From: Bacteroidota bacterium
Lineage (GTDB): Bacteria; Bacteroidota; Bacteroidia; AKYH767-A; OLB10
Assembly (NCBI GenBank): GCA_016699635.1
Contig: CP064983.1
Location: 1,736,001-1,800,000 of the forward strand
DNA: 64,000 nt
Reading direction: 5' to 3'
The notes below the pieces were generated by a model. That model was not told where the DNA came from, searched no databases, and saw only the letters and a list, made by a program, of their open reading frames with translations. Both the position numbers and the translations under genes were made by a program. Numbering within the stretch: position 1 is the stretch's first letter; each line of letters opens with the position of its first letter. This document shows, one piece after another, positions 9,291 through 18,474 of the stretch.

Positions 9291-10370
9291 ATGAGCGAAA
9301 ACAAAACAAACAAACATTCCTATTTATCAGCACTAATCCAACTTGGAAAATTTGCGTGGGGAATATTCATTGGCATTTCAATATTGGTTACAGTGGCGAC
9401 AATGGTAACGGACTTTAAAATGACAAAGGAACATCCTGTTCTCACTGGCTTGGCTGTTCTTGCTGTAACGATTTTTATTTCACTCATTTTATTGGTGATA
9501 AAAATGATTAATGAAGGCGTTGAACAAAAATCCCCTTTACCTCTTTCTACCGAATTGGTGAATATAATAAACACACTTTACGAAAAGGAAAAGTATTTAG
9601 ATGTAGTGCGGCTTGGTTCTGCTTTAAGCAGATATTTATGGCTCAAAGGAAAATATCATGAACGAATTGAAATTGGTGAACGAGTTGAAGATGCAGCAGG
9701 AAAGGAAAGTCGCATTGAAGAACAAGTATCATCTCTGATAGATGATATTGGCTGGACTTACAACATTATCGGACAACCCGATAAAGCGGTTGAGAATATC
9801 ACGAGTGGAATTGATAAAGCTCTTACAAACGAGTTATTTTATTATGCTGCTAAAGGTGAACGACATTTATCTGGAATTGAAAAACACAAAGGACATCAAG
9901 CCGAATGCTTGAGCCATTTACAAAAGGCAAAGGAACATTCAGAAAAGATTTTGGATTTGACCAGTAAAAATGAAATGGAAGCCAGTTTGTTTTTAGCAGA
10001 AGCAAAATATCTGTTTGAATTAGGAAAATTAAATGAGGCAGAAGCACTTGCAGAAAAAGCAATAGCAGTATTTAAAAATGACCCCGATAGGATTGTAAAG
10101 ATTCATTCGCTGTTAGGAAATATTTATTTGAAACAGAACAAACTTCAAAAAGCGAAAGATGAATTCAATAAAGGATACAATGCAACAAAAAGCACAAGAG
10201 AAGATGAGGTTGCAAAAAACTTAAAAGGTTTAGCAGACATCGCATTGCTTGAAAGAGACATAAAAAGTGGATTAAAATATTTGAACGAAGCAAAAGAAAT
10301 CTATCTTTCTATTCACAAGAACAAAGAGGCAACTGACTTGGATAACATCATTCGCAGTATCAGGATTTAA
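9291..10370 (+). CDS. Membrane-anchored TPR protein
   Basis: A 359-residue protein. Two predicted membrane helices lie at about residues 16-40 (LGKFAWGIFIGISILVTVA) and 52-72 (LTGLAVLAVTIFISLILLVI). They are followed by a helical domain of tetratricopeptide-like repeats from about residue 95 to the end, e.g. FELGKLNEAEALAEKAIAVF and LGNIYLKQNKLQKAKDEFNKGY. The gene starts three bases after the phosphatase and ends 20 bases before the deacetylase, so it belongs to the same operon. TPR domains hold protein partners together, so it may tether or sense for the module. No enzymatic motif is seen. Confidence 0.75.
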   Translation: MSENKTNKHSYLSALIQLGKFAWGIFIGISILVTVATMVTDFKMTKEHPVLTGLAVLAVTIFISLILLVIKMINEGVEQKSPLPLSTELVNIINTLYEKEKYLDVVRLGSALSRYLWLKGKYHERIEIGERVEDAAGKESRIEEQVSSLIDDIGWTYNIIGQPDKAVENITSGIDKALTNELFYYAAKGERHLSGIEKHKGHQAECLSHLQKAKEHSEKILDLTSKNEMEASLFLAEAKYLFELGKLNEAEALAEKAIAVFKNDPDRIVKIHSLLGNIYLKQNKLQKAKDEFNKGYNATKSTREDEVAKNLKGLADIALLERDIKSGLKYLNEAKEIYLSIHKNKEATDLDNIIRSIRI

Positions 10371-10390
10371 GCAATTAAGATTTAGGACAA

Positions 10391-11019
10391 ATGCCAAGTT
10401 TGATTTTAACCTCAGATGATTTTGGTTTAAGCAAAATATTTAATCAGCGAATGATTGAATTGCTGCAATCAAATTTTCTTTCGTCAATTTCAATCATGAT
10501 AAATCAAGTAACTTCCGACCAACAAAATCAAATTGCCGAGATAAAAAAATGTATGCTAAAAATAATTTCAGTTTAGGACTTCATTTAGAGGTTTCAGAAG
10601 CAGACGATGAAGCGACATATCAAAGCCAATGGAATATGTTTGAACAATTACTTTCAATACCACCTGACTACATTGATGTTCACAAAGGGCATTTTCAAAA
10701 TGCAACCTTCAACTCTATTGCAGAGTTTTGTTTGCAAAAAAGAGTTCGGTTCAGAAAATACAAAGAGACGACAGTAAATGTTAGCAGCCCTGAAAGTTCT
10801 CTCACTGCTACATTCAAAGAGTTGGGTGCAATCAAAGAATGGATTGCAAACTTCAAAACAAACTCAACTTATGAATTGGTTTTTCACATCGGTAGTTTTG
10901 ACCCCGACAGTAAATCCAGTTTGAATAAAGACAGAGAACTTGATATTGAAAAGTTAAAACATGTTCACGAATTTATTTCAGACAAAAATATTTCAATAAC
11001 AAACTACAAATCGCTTTAA
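10391..11019 (+). CDS. YdjC/ChbG-like carbohydrate deacetylase (one frameshift)
   Basis: The N-terminus PSLILTSDDFGLSKIFNQRM holds the Asp-Asp metal motif of the ChbG/HpnK family. After a one-base loss in the A7 run near 10548-10550 the frame continues with SLGLHLEV and IDVHKGHFQN, the His-rich metal-binding segment. The joined protein is about 208 residues, somewhat shorter than typical ChbG (about 250). These enzymes deacetylate N-acetylated sugars or sugar-like compounds in the cytosol. It is the last gene of the island operon; beyond it composition changes sharply. Its presence suggests the downstream module handles an acetylated small molecule, which is inference. Confidence 0.75.
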
Positions 11020-11736
11020 AGAAAATGCCAACGCAGCATTCACACACATTTGCAAGCCGCTACAAGCCAACGCTGAAACCAAAACTTGCAAAAGAGTGTG
11101 TCTGCCCTACCCAAGAAGAATTTGAAAATTTTTTCTCCACCCCCTCAAATAAAATTAAATCACCCAACCGCACAGTGCTCACTCGGACAGACATCGCCTT
11201 GAATGTAAATCGCCTTGTGGGACAGGTTTGTGCAGACAATGGACAGACACTATTTCATTGCGAGAAGTCGGGTGATACGCATAACAAGGGCTTAAACGAA
11301 AGCGGGGGTTCCGTGCTTCGCAGACACATTTGTGCAAGGTGGAAGTTCAGTTCTCCGAATGAAGTTTAGTGCTACAACTCACCCTCTGGCGCAAGTCTTC
11401 GGACTTGTGCCCATCTATCATTCAAGCAGCAGTAAGTCCAATAAACCTTTGGTGCCGCAATAATCACATGCACTGCTGTAAAAATAATCTTCCTTGTAGG
11501 CGCGAGCGTCATTTTCCTTACTTTCAAAGCCTCTCGCATTTCAGGGGACTTTGAAATAATAAAAATAGCATTGAAGGGTTAATACATTTTTTATGAATAT
11601 AGAATACATGTAGTTTAAAATTTTGCATGACGACTACACGTAGAAAATATGATGAACGTGAAGTACGGCATTATCGCTCTCCCAACTGGAACAAACTAAC
11701 TTTGTTTTAATATGATATAGTGTGTACCTGATAGGT
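11020..11736. other. Right flank of the island: non-coding, compositionally odd
   Basis: About 700 bases without a convincing gene. The first half (11025-11560) is visibly richer in G and C than its surroundings and has open frames with no protein-like pattern. It contains a 'gcataacaagggcttaaacg' string, of a kind seen around mobile cassettes. The segment 11500-11600 carries a diverged member of the dispersed repeat family (hairpin at 11521-11556). A 27-codon frame at 11627-11710 starts with MTTTRRKYDEREV but has no support as a gene. Confidence 0.5.
11521..11556. repeat. Palindromic dispersed repeat, TTTCAAAG variant
   Basis: Arms TTTCAAAGcC and GGACTTTGAAA surround a short core. Downstream 'ataataaaaatagcattgaagggttaatac' matches the body of the larger repeat unit seen at 29071, 37809 and 40175. 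Confidence 0.65.
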
Positions 11737-12147
11737 TCAATCCACATTTTTCTGTCGCAGTTTTTTTATTTCTGCTGTTCTGCGTTTTTGAGTCAGTCGT
11801 TCTTCTTTTACCTGTGCCGGTATTTTTGTACTTATTCGTTTTGCAGGTCTATGCATAGCTTTTTCAATCAGCATTTGAAATTTTTTCAATACCAGCTCTT
11901 TATTACCTAACTGGCTACGTGCCTCACTGCTTTGAAGTTTTAAGAAACCATCTTCGTTGATTCTTCGGCAAAGTTTTTCCGTAATAACTTTTTTTTGTTC
12001 CTCATCTAAACATACAGAGTTTTCAATATCAAAGGCAAGTTCAGCCTTGGTAGAAACCTTGTTTACATTTTGTCCACCTTTTCCCGAGCTGCGCGAGTAG
12101 GTCAATATCACTTCTGAAAAAAGACATTTAAAATCTATTTTTCCCAT
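11737..12147 (-). CDS. arfB: Ribosome rescue factor ArfB (peptidyl-tRNA hydrolase)
   Basis: A 136-residue member of the class I release factor family. The catalytic GGQ is in SRSSGKGGQNVNKVSTKAEL (residues about 18-37), and the tail is long, basic and Lys/Arg-rich, as in ArfB/YaeJ. It lacks the codon-recognition domains of RF1/RF2. ArfB enters stalled ribosomes without a stop codon and hydrolyses peptidyl-tRNA. Its ATG overlaps the stop of the upstream nitrilase gene (TAATG), so the two are translationally coupled. Confidence 0.9.
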   Translation of the reverse strand: MGKIDFKCLFSEVILTYSRSSGKGGQNVNKVSTKAELAFDIENSVCLDEEQKKVITEKLCRRINEDGFLKLQSSEARSQLGNKELVLKKFQMLIEKAMHRPAKRISTKIPAQVKEERLTQKRRTAEIKKLRQKNVD

Positions 12148-12930
12148 TACAGTTTAATGGTAAAACTATCGGCATCATTGCCCACAGGAAAAATGTGCCT
12201 TGCATTTTCCAAAACATCAAAGTCGAGTTTTACAGTTTCTATATTTTCTGTTGCAGATTTTGTTTTGCTGATTTTTTTACCAAACGGATCGAGAACTACT
12301 GTATCTCCGGAATAAGTAATGTCATTTCCATCTTTTCCAATGCGGTTAACACCAACAACAAACGATTGATTTTCTATGGCACGTGCCGTCAACAATTGTT
12401 TCCAGGCAAAGCTGCGTTTCTCAGGCCAGTTAGCTACAACAATAGCACAATCATATTCGTTCTGATTACGCATCCACACAGGAAAACGCAGGTCGTAACA
12501 AATAAAAACTGAGAGTCGCCATCCTTTATAAAGCAGAATTAATTTCTTGTTTCCAGGATGATAAAATTTTTGTTCACCAGCCATAGTAAACAAATGCCTT
12601 TTATCGTAATGTGCATGAGCGCCACCGGGAGTCATCCATACTAAGCGGTTATAATATCTGCCACCTTCTTCAACAATAAGACTTCCGCAAACTACAGCAT
12701 TTTTTGTTTCTGCCATTTTTTGCATCCACTGCATGGTAGGGCCATCATTTTTTTCTGCCAGTACGCTTGCATTCATGCTAAAGCCCGTACTAAACATTTC
12801 GGGCAGCACAATTAGGTCTGTGCTACCTGCTTTAATACTTTTAAGCAGTGTAGTAAAATGTTTAATGTTTTTGCCTGACTTTCCCAGTGAAGCTTTGTCT
12901 GAACAGTTGTTACTCTTAGAGCGCTTTCAT
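12147..12930 (-). CDS. Omega-amidase / nitrilase-family carbon-nitrogen hydrolase (frameshifted 5' end)
   Basis: The last 220 residues are in one frame: the catalytic Glu in LPEMFSTGFSMN, the Lys in HYDKRHLF and the nucleophile Cys in VFICYDLRFPVW. This matches the YafV/Nit2 omega-amidase group. Upstream, the family N-terminus (MKAL, RVTTVQTKLHWESQAK, NIKHFTTLLK) is present in three frames, with breaks near 12870 (T5 run) and 12920. The true start is therefore near 12930. Omega-amidases hydrolyse 2-oxoglutaramate made when glutamine is the amino donor of a transaminase. The methionine-type aminotransferase gene immediately upstream on the same strand fits this pairing. Confidence 0.82.
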
Positions 12931-12984
12931 GGTATGATGTTGTTGGTTCAGGCAAAGTTATATTTTATAATTCCAGAAAAGGTA

Positions 12985-14148
12985 TTATTTTTCAACCTTA
13001 TGCAGCCTTTCAGCAGCTTTTTCAAGTGTTTCTTCAGATTTTGCAAAACAAAACCGCAAAAGTTTGTGGTCTGTGCCGTTTCTGTAAAAAGCCGAAACCG
13101 GAATTGATGCCACTCCATAGTCTTTTGTCAGTTTTACGGCATAGTCCATATCTTTTTCATTACTCAGTTTACTGTAATCGAGCAATTGAAAGTACGAACC
13201 TGAGCAGGCCAATGGCTTAAATGCAGTGCCTTGAATCAGCTTTAAGAAATTGTCTCTTTTTTCCTGATAAAATTTTTCAATACCTGAATAGTTTTTAGCA
13301 TCCTTCATAAATTCTGCATAGGCATATTGAATGGGAGTGTTGGCACTAAAAACCATAAACTGATGTGCTTTTCTGAATTCGGCAGAAAGTTTTGCCGGGG
13401 CAATGCAGTATCCCATTTTCCACCCTGTGGTATGAAAAGTTTTTCCGAAAGAATAAACGATAAAACTGCGCTCGGCAAGTTTTGGAAAACGCGCTACACT
13501 CTGATGTTCGTAACCATCAAAAATAACATGCTCATACACTTCATCACTCAAGACAAAAATGTCTGTCTTTGCAGTAATTTTTTCAAGCATCTGAAAATCT
13601 TTAACACTTAAAATAGCACCTGTAGGGTTATGTGGTGTGTTAATCATAATCATTCTGGTGCGTTGGTTCATGAGTTTTTTCACTTCATTCCAGTCAATAT
13701 GGAAGTCGGGCATTTTTAACTCTGCATGAACCGGTTCGCCACCGGCAAGAACAACAGCAGGTGCATAGGAATCATAAGCAGGATCAAAAATAATAACCTC
13801 ATCGCCTTCGCGTACTACAGATGCTATGGCTGTATAAATAGCTTGTGTTCCTCCTGCAGTGATAGTAATTTCTGTTTCAGGATTATATTTTGCACTAAAG
13901 CGGGCTTCTATTTTAGCAGCAATTTCTTCGCGCAGCGGCATGATGCCCGGCATGGGTGCATATTGATTCATGCCTTTTTTCATATACTTATTTACCAGAC
14001 TAATCAGTTCGGGCGAAATGGCAAAGTCGGGAAAGCCCTGAGAAAGATTAATGGCATTACACTCGTTGGCAAGTGCAGACATGACACTAAAAATGCTGTT
14101 TCCGGTTTTAGGAAGTTTTGATTTTATTAATGCTTGATTTGGTGACAT
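12985..14148 (-). CDS. Methionine/glutamine-type aminotransferase (class I/II, YbdL-like)
   Basis: A 387-residue PLP-dependent aminotransferase with INLSQGFPDF, NTPHNPTGAI and SDEVYEHVIF; the PLP-binding Lys is in VYSFGKTFHTTGWKMGY. The match is to the YbdL/kynurenine aminotransferase group, which transaminates methionine and aromatic amino acids using glutamine or 2-oxo acids. The omega-amidase gene follows 54 bases downstream on the same strand, so together they can run the glutamine transaminase-omega-amidase route, for example in methionine salvage. Full length, no break. Confidence 0.85.
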   Translation of the reverse strand: MSPNQALIKSKLPKTGNSIFSVMSALANECNAINLSQGFPDFAISPELISLVNKYMKKGMNQYAPMPGIMPLREEIAAKIEARFSAKYNPETEITITAGGTQAIYTAIASVVREGDEVIIFDPAYDSYAPAVVLAGGEPVHAELKMPDFHIDWNEVKKLMNQRTRMIMINTPHNPTGAILSVKDFQMLEKITAKTDIFVLSDEVYEHVIFDGYEHQSVARFPKLAERSFIVYSFGKTFHTTGWKMGYCIAPAKLSAEFRKAHQFMVFSANTPIQYAYAEFMKDAKNYSGIEKFYQEKRDNFLKLIQGTAFKPLACSGSYFQLLDYSKLSNEKDMDYAVKLTKDYGVASIPVSAFYRNGTDHKLLRFCFAKSEETLEKAAERLHKVEK

Positions 14149-14408
14149 AAAAAGCGGCTATGCTTCAAATGTAAATCAAATGCCGTTAACAAAAAAGAAA
14201 TCTGCTTTATAAGCTCCTGCTTTAATGCTATTGTATTGAGTATAACAGCAAATCGTTTTAAACAACATTCCCTTTCACAGATTTTTATTTAAGATTTTGA
14301 TGGTTGTAGAATTGAAGTCTTTTGTTTATAGTTAGCAGTTTTTAAAATCTTCATTGATTTGAATTCAATTATATTTGTTTGCTCAGTTAATGTTTGTATT
14401 TTGATTGA
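14149..14408. other. Intergenic region upstream of the ClC gene
   Basis: About 260 AT-rich bases between divergent genes. A TATATTTG at 14370-14377 resembles a Bacteroidota -7 element for the ClC gene, but no TTTG lies at the right distance. Nothing else is seen. Confidence 0.3.
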
Positions 14409-16161
14409 ATGAAATTTCCATCAATTAATTTTTCTGTTTATGGTAAAAGAACATATTTGGTTCTTGTAAGTGTATTGATCGGTGCTTTAACTACTTTATG
14501 TGCAGCCTTATTAAAAAAAGGTGTAATGCTGATGGAGCACATTGCAGAGCATTTGGTTTTTGATTCGGGCTATCATCAGTTGTTTTTGATTTTGCCGGCA
14601 ATAGGAATATTGCTAACAGTTACATTCTGGAGACTGATGAAAATTAAAAATGAACGAAGGGGAATGACGGCAGTAATTTATAACATTTCCAAGCAGTCGA
14701 GTGTTGTTGCCAGGCACAAACTGTTTTCGCAGATGGTTAGCAGTATTTTTACTGTTGGTTTTGGTGGCTCAGCAGGTCTTGAAGCACCAATCGCATCTAC
14801 CGGTTCAGCTATTGGAAGCAATATTGCAAGCAAATTAAAATTCTCTACTAAAGAAAGAACATTGTTGCTGGCATGTGGTGCTGCAGCAGGAATTTCTGCA
14901 ATTTTTAATGCACCTATTGCAGGTGTGGTGTTTGCACTCGAGCTTTTGCTCATTGATATGCCTGTACCTGTTGTCATACCACTATTGATATCAAGTGCCA
15001 CTGCTGCTTTTTTATCACGATATTTTAATCTCGGCCAGCCTTTTGTTCTCATAACCGACACATGGAATTCAAGTCACATACTCTATTACCTTGCTTTAGC
15101 TGCATTGGCAGCTATAATTTCTATTTACTGTATTAAGATATATTTTTTCATCAGCTCATTGTTTTCAAAAATCACCAATGTATTTGTAAAAGCACTCATT
15201 GGTGGAACATTACTTGGACTGCTGATATTTTTATTTCCACCGCTTTATGGTGAAGGGTATGACAGTGTTCAGTTGTTATTGCACAATCAATCTGCAGAAA
15301 TTTTTAAAAACATAACCTTTTTTGAAGCTAATGCTTTGTGGCTACCAATTCTTGCAGCACTGCTGATGTTTTTTCTAAAAGTAGTAGCAACATCATTTAC
15401 GGTTTTTGGTGGAGGTAATGGAGGTATGTTCGGGTCATCATTATTTACAGGTGCTATGCTGGGTTTTACTTTTTCGCGAGTGGTGAATATTATGGGTTGG
15501 GCAGAGTTGAATGAAATAAATTTTACAGTAATTGGTATGGCATCAATGCTTAGTGGAGTACTTCAAACACCGCTCACAGCAATTTTTCTGATTGCAGAAA
15601 TTACAGGAGGCTATGCTCTTTTTGTTCCTTTGATGATTACCACATCAATTACTTATTTAGCTACACGATATGTAGAGCCACATTCTGTTTATACCAAACA
15701 ATTAGCACTTAAAGGCGGACTTATTAATCTGAGTAAAGACAAACAGGTAATCAGCAAAATGAAATTAAGAGATTATTTAGAAACCGATTTAGAAACAATT
15801 AATATTAATGCAACTCTTGGTGATTTAATCAAGGCTATTCGTAAGAGCAGGCGCAATATTTTTCCTGTGGTTGATGCTATGAATCATTTACAGGGAATCA
15901 TATTACTTGATGATGTAAAGAGCATCATGTTTGATCAGTCACAGTATGACAAAGGAGTCAAAGAACTGATGCAAAGTACCATTGGTTTTAGATATAGATG
16001 AAGATATGGAACGTGTTTTAGAAAAATTTGAAGAGTATGAAGCCTGGAATTTTCCGGTAACGGAAAAGGGTGTTTATGCAGGTTTTGTTTCTAAGTCTAA
16101 GATATTTACTTTCTACAGGCAGCTTCTTATTCAGGAGTCTGACGTGCCTATGCACGATTAG
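14409..16161 (+). CDS. ClC-family chloride channel/antiporter with C-terminal CBS pair (frameshifted)
   Basis: About ten membrane helices with the ClC filter motifs: GSAGLEAPIASTGSAIGS (residues about 119-136, in place of GSGIP/GREGP), AGVVFALE, and the GGGNGGMFGSSLFTGA segment near residue 337. A C-terminal CBS region starts near residue 455. The frame stops at 16001, but a one-base loss near 15980 leads into about 60 more residues (PLVLDIDEDMERVLEKF ... FVSKSKIFTFYRQLL) that complete the second CBS motif. ClC proteins conduct chloride or exchange it for protons; CBS pairs often bind adenine nucleotides. The GREGP glutamate position reads GLEAP, so the gating Glu seems kept. Confidence 0.87.
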
Positions 16162-16176
16162 CGACAGACTTAAAAG

Positions 16177-16208
16177 TAAAAAAGCCCCTTTGCAGGAGCT
16201 TTTTTATA
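16177..16208. terminator. Bidirectional terminator between convergent genes
   Basis: AAAAAAGCCCC and GGAGCTTTTTT arms with a short loop (one internal mismatch) lie between the ClC gene (+) and the H1-like gene (-). T runs exist on both strands. Confidence 0.6.
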
Positions 16209-16220
16209 ATTTTCAGAAGA

Positions 16221-16582
16221 TTATTTTTTCTTCTTAGCAGCAGCTTTCTTCTTAGTAGCCGCTTTCTTTTTTGGAGCCGCTTTTTTCTTAGTAGCTGCTT
16301 TCTTTTTGGAGCTGCTTTTTTCTTAGTTGCAGCTTTCTTTTTTGGAGCAGCCTTCTTAGCAGAAACTACTTTTTTCTTAGTAGCCGCTTTTTTCTTAGTG
16401 GCTTTCTTTTTAGTAGCCGCTTTTTTCTTAGTGGCTTTCTTTTTTGGAGCTGCTTTTTTCTTAGTTGCAGCTTTCTTTTTAGTAGCCGCTTTTTTCTTTG
16501 CAGCTTTCTTTTTTGGAGCAGCTTTTTTAGCTTCTACCATTTCAGCACCTGTAGTGCTTTCAATCATTGAATTGTTCATCAT
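16221..16582 (-). CDS. Histone H1-like Lys/Ala/Pro repeat protein (frameshifted)
   Basis: After a short acidic start (MMNNSMIESTTGAEMVEA) the protein is almost entirely KKAAPKKK / KKAATKKK pentad-type repeats, like bacterial histone H1 homologues (Hc1/AlgP-like), which bind DNA non-specifically. A one-base loss in the T run near 16303-16307 shifts the frame. Restoring it keeps the KKAATKKK pattern to a stop at 16221, giving about 120 residues. Repeat slippage could vary the length naturally. The opposite strand has a hydrophobic shadow frame that is not a gene. Confidence 0.75.
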
Positions 16583-16646
16583 GATGATTATTTATTTATT
16601 GGTTATTGATATTGTTATACTCAGAGTTTGCTGATAAGTTACATTT

Positions 16647-17894
16647 TTAGTTTACGTCAACAATTTTCTCTGCCTTATATTCACCGTTTAATAATTTCGA
16701 TTTTATTTTTCCGAAAGATTCAATTGTATATTTTACATCTTCTAATGTATGAACTGCTGTAGGTATTAACCTAAGCATAATAATTCCTTTTGGTACTACA
16801 GGATATACAACCATCGAGCAGAAAATATCATAGTTCTCACGCAAGTCATATATAAGTTTTGTAGCTTCAGGAATAGTTCCATTAAGATAAACCGGTGTCA
16901 CCGGTGATTGTGTTTTTCCAATATCAAATCCTGCTTGCTTGAGTCCGTTCTGCAGGGCATTAACAATTTTCCAAAGATTGTTTTTTAGCTGTGGCTGATT
17001 TTTTAGTAGCTCAAGTCTTTTAATTGCACCTTCTACTAACGGCATAGGCAGGCTTTTTGCAAAAATCTGCGAACGCATGTTGTATTTAAAATATTCTATT
17101 ATCTGTGCATCGCTGGCAATAAAGCCACCAATGAGTGCCATTGATTTTGCAAAAGTTCCAAAATAAATATCTACTCCATCCTGAACACCTTGCTCTTCTC
17201 CTGTTCCGGCACCTGTTTTTCCCATGGTACCAAAACCGTGTGCATCATCAACAAAAAGTCTGAAGTTGAACTTACTTTTCAGGGCTACAATTTCTTTTAA
17301 CTTACCCTGATCGCCACTCATGCCAAAAACACCTTCTGTAATTACTAATATAGCACCACCGGTTTCTTCTGCAAGTTTGGTAGCACGCTCAAGTTGCTTA
17401 ACTAGGTTGTCAATGTCGTTATGTGGATAAACAAAACGTTTTCCCATGTGCAGGCGAACACCATCAATGATGCAGGCATGCGATTCGGAATCATATACTA
17501 TTATATCATGACGGTCAACTAAGCAGTCAATAGCACTAACCATTCCCTGATATCCGTAGTTTAATAATATAGCGTCTTCTTTTTGTTCGAAAGCGGCAAG
17601 TTGTTGTTCTAATAATGTATGTCTGTCGGTTTCGCCACTCATCATGCGGGCACCCATTGGTGTTCCTAATCCGTAATGCACCGATGCTTCGCCATCAATT
17701 TTGCGAACTTCCGGATGATTGGCCAATCCAAGATAATTATTTAAACTCCAAACTAACTTTTCTTTACTGCGAAAAATCATTCTGTTCGAAATCTCACCTT
17801 CAAGTTTTGGAAAAGTAAAATAGCCGTGCGATTCTTTGGCATGCATACCTAACGGGCCACGGTTTTTACTAATCTTGTCAAACAAATCTGTCAT
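16647..17894 (-). CDS. Alpha-oxoamine synthase family PLP enzyme
   Basis: A 415-residue aminotransferase class I/II-fold enzyme. Family marks are NNYLGLANHPEV, the DSESHACIIDG region, VDDAHGFGTMG and the PLP-lysine motif FGTFAKSMALIGGF. This family decarboxylates an amino acid while joining it to an acyl thioester: glycine C-acetyltransferase, 8-amino-7-oxononanoate synthase, serine palmitoyltransferase, and in Bacteroidota the capnine-type sulfonolipid synthase. No biotin or threonine-degradation genes are nearby, so a sphingolipid or sulfonolipid role is plausible but not proven by sequence here. Full length, monocistronic. Confidence 0.78.
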   Translation of the reverse strand: MTDLFDKISKNRGPLGMHAKESHGYFTFPKLEGEISNRMIFRSKEKLVWSLNNYLGLANHPEVRKIDGEASVHYGLGTPMGARMMSGETDRHTLLEQQLAAFEQKEDAILLNYGYQGMVSAIDCLVDRHDIIVYDSESHACIIDGVRLHMGKRFVYPHNDIDNLVKQLERATKLAEETGGAILVITEGVFGMSGDQGKLKEIVALKSKFNFRLFVDDAHGFGTMGKTGAGTGEEQGVQDGVDIYFGTFAKSMALIGGFIASDAQIIEYFKYNMRSQIFAKSLPMPLVEGAIKRLELLKNQPQLKNNLWKIVNALQNGLKQAGFDIGKTQSPVTPVYLNGTIPEATKLIYDLRENYDIFCSMVVYPVVPKGIIMLRLIPTAVHTLEDVKYTIESFGKIKSKLLNGEYKAEKIVDVN

Positions 17895-18427
17895 AAAAAT
17901 GCTAAAAATTTTTTTCGCTTTTGCTTTTTAAAATTGTTTCCGAAATATCACCACAATTTTATTTTTGATAACCATGCTACTTAATATTTTTCAACAGAAA
18001 AATGTTAACTGCTTTTTTGAATATAAGAAAAGTTTTTTTGAAAAAAAAGTAATCGAAGAAAAAAAATAAAAAACTTTTTGTTTCAATTTTTCAGAGGAGA
18101 AAATAAAAGTTGTTGTTGTAATCATTAAAAAAAATATTTTTAATAAGCATTGATTTTTTATAGTGATGCGCAAAATGAAATGGAGTGTGTTTGTTAATAT
18201 GTCAACAACCTGAGCACAAAAAAAATTCTTAAAATGGTAATTGTGTGCAAAAGTTTTGATCAAAATCTGTGTTAATGCAAACAAAAAACCAATTCAGTTT
18301 TTGTGTTGATGAGTAAAAATATTTTACGATTAAATTTTCGGAAAATGCAAGATTGTTTTTAGGTAAATGATTACTGAAAGTGTGTTTCATGATAGTTCTA
18401 AAAACAGATGTAGTGTATTTATAAAAC
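17895..18427. other. Long AT-rich intergenic region
   Basis: More than 500 extremely AT-rich bases with many A and T runs between two minus-strand genes. It must hold the promoter of the alpha-oxoamine synthase gene. No tRNA, DnaA-box cluster or credible small gene was seen. Confidence 0.5.
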
Positions 18428-18457
18428 AAAAAAGCCGCTTCGTTATCGGAAGCGGCT
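18428..18457 (-). terminator. Rho-independent terminator after hpf
   Basis: A perfect stem AGCCGCTTC / GAAGCGGCT with a 7-base loop is followed on the minus strand by a T6 run, 18 bases past the hpf stop. Confidence 0.9.
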
Positions 18458-18474
18458 GTATGCTATTTGTTTTT

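Noticed and set aside
3783..11560. Island as an integron cassette array (attC sites)
   Set aside because: 'gcataacaagggcttaaacg' hints at attC-like ends, but no matching R'/R'' pair (GTTRRRY) or integrase was found, so it is not claimed.
11627..11710. 27-codon open frame MTTTRRKYDEREV...
   Set aside because: Too short, no recognised family, and no convincing ribosome-binding or promoter signal; kept only as a note in the intergenic entry.
14678..15061. 127-codon minus-strand frame inside the ClC gene
   Set aside because: Shadow of the intact ClC reading frame; no independent features.
16398..16634. Hydrophobic open frame opposite the H1-like gene
   Set aside because: AAG/AAA-GCN repeats read backwards as Phe/Leu/Ala; it has no start context and no family match.
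17895..18474. Replication origin in the AT-rich gap
   Set aside because: No DnaA-box cluster (TTATCCACA-like) and no dnaA/dnaN neighbour.
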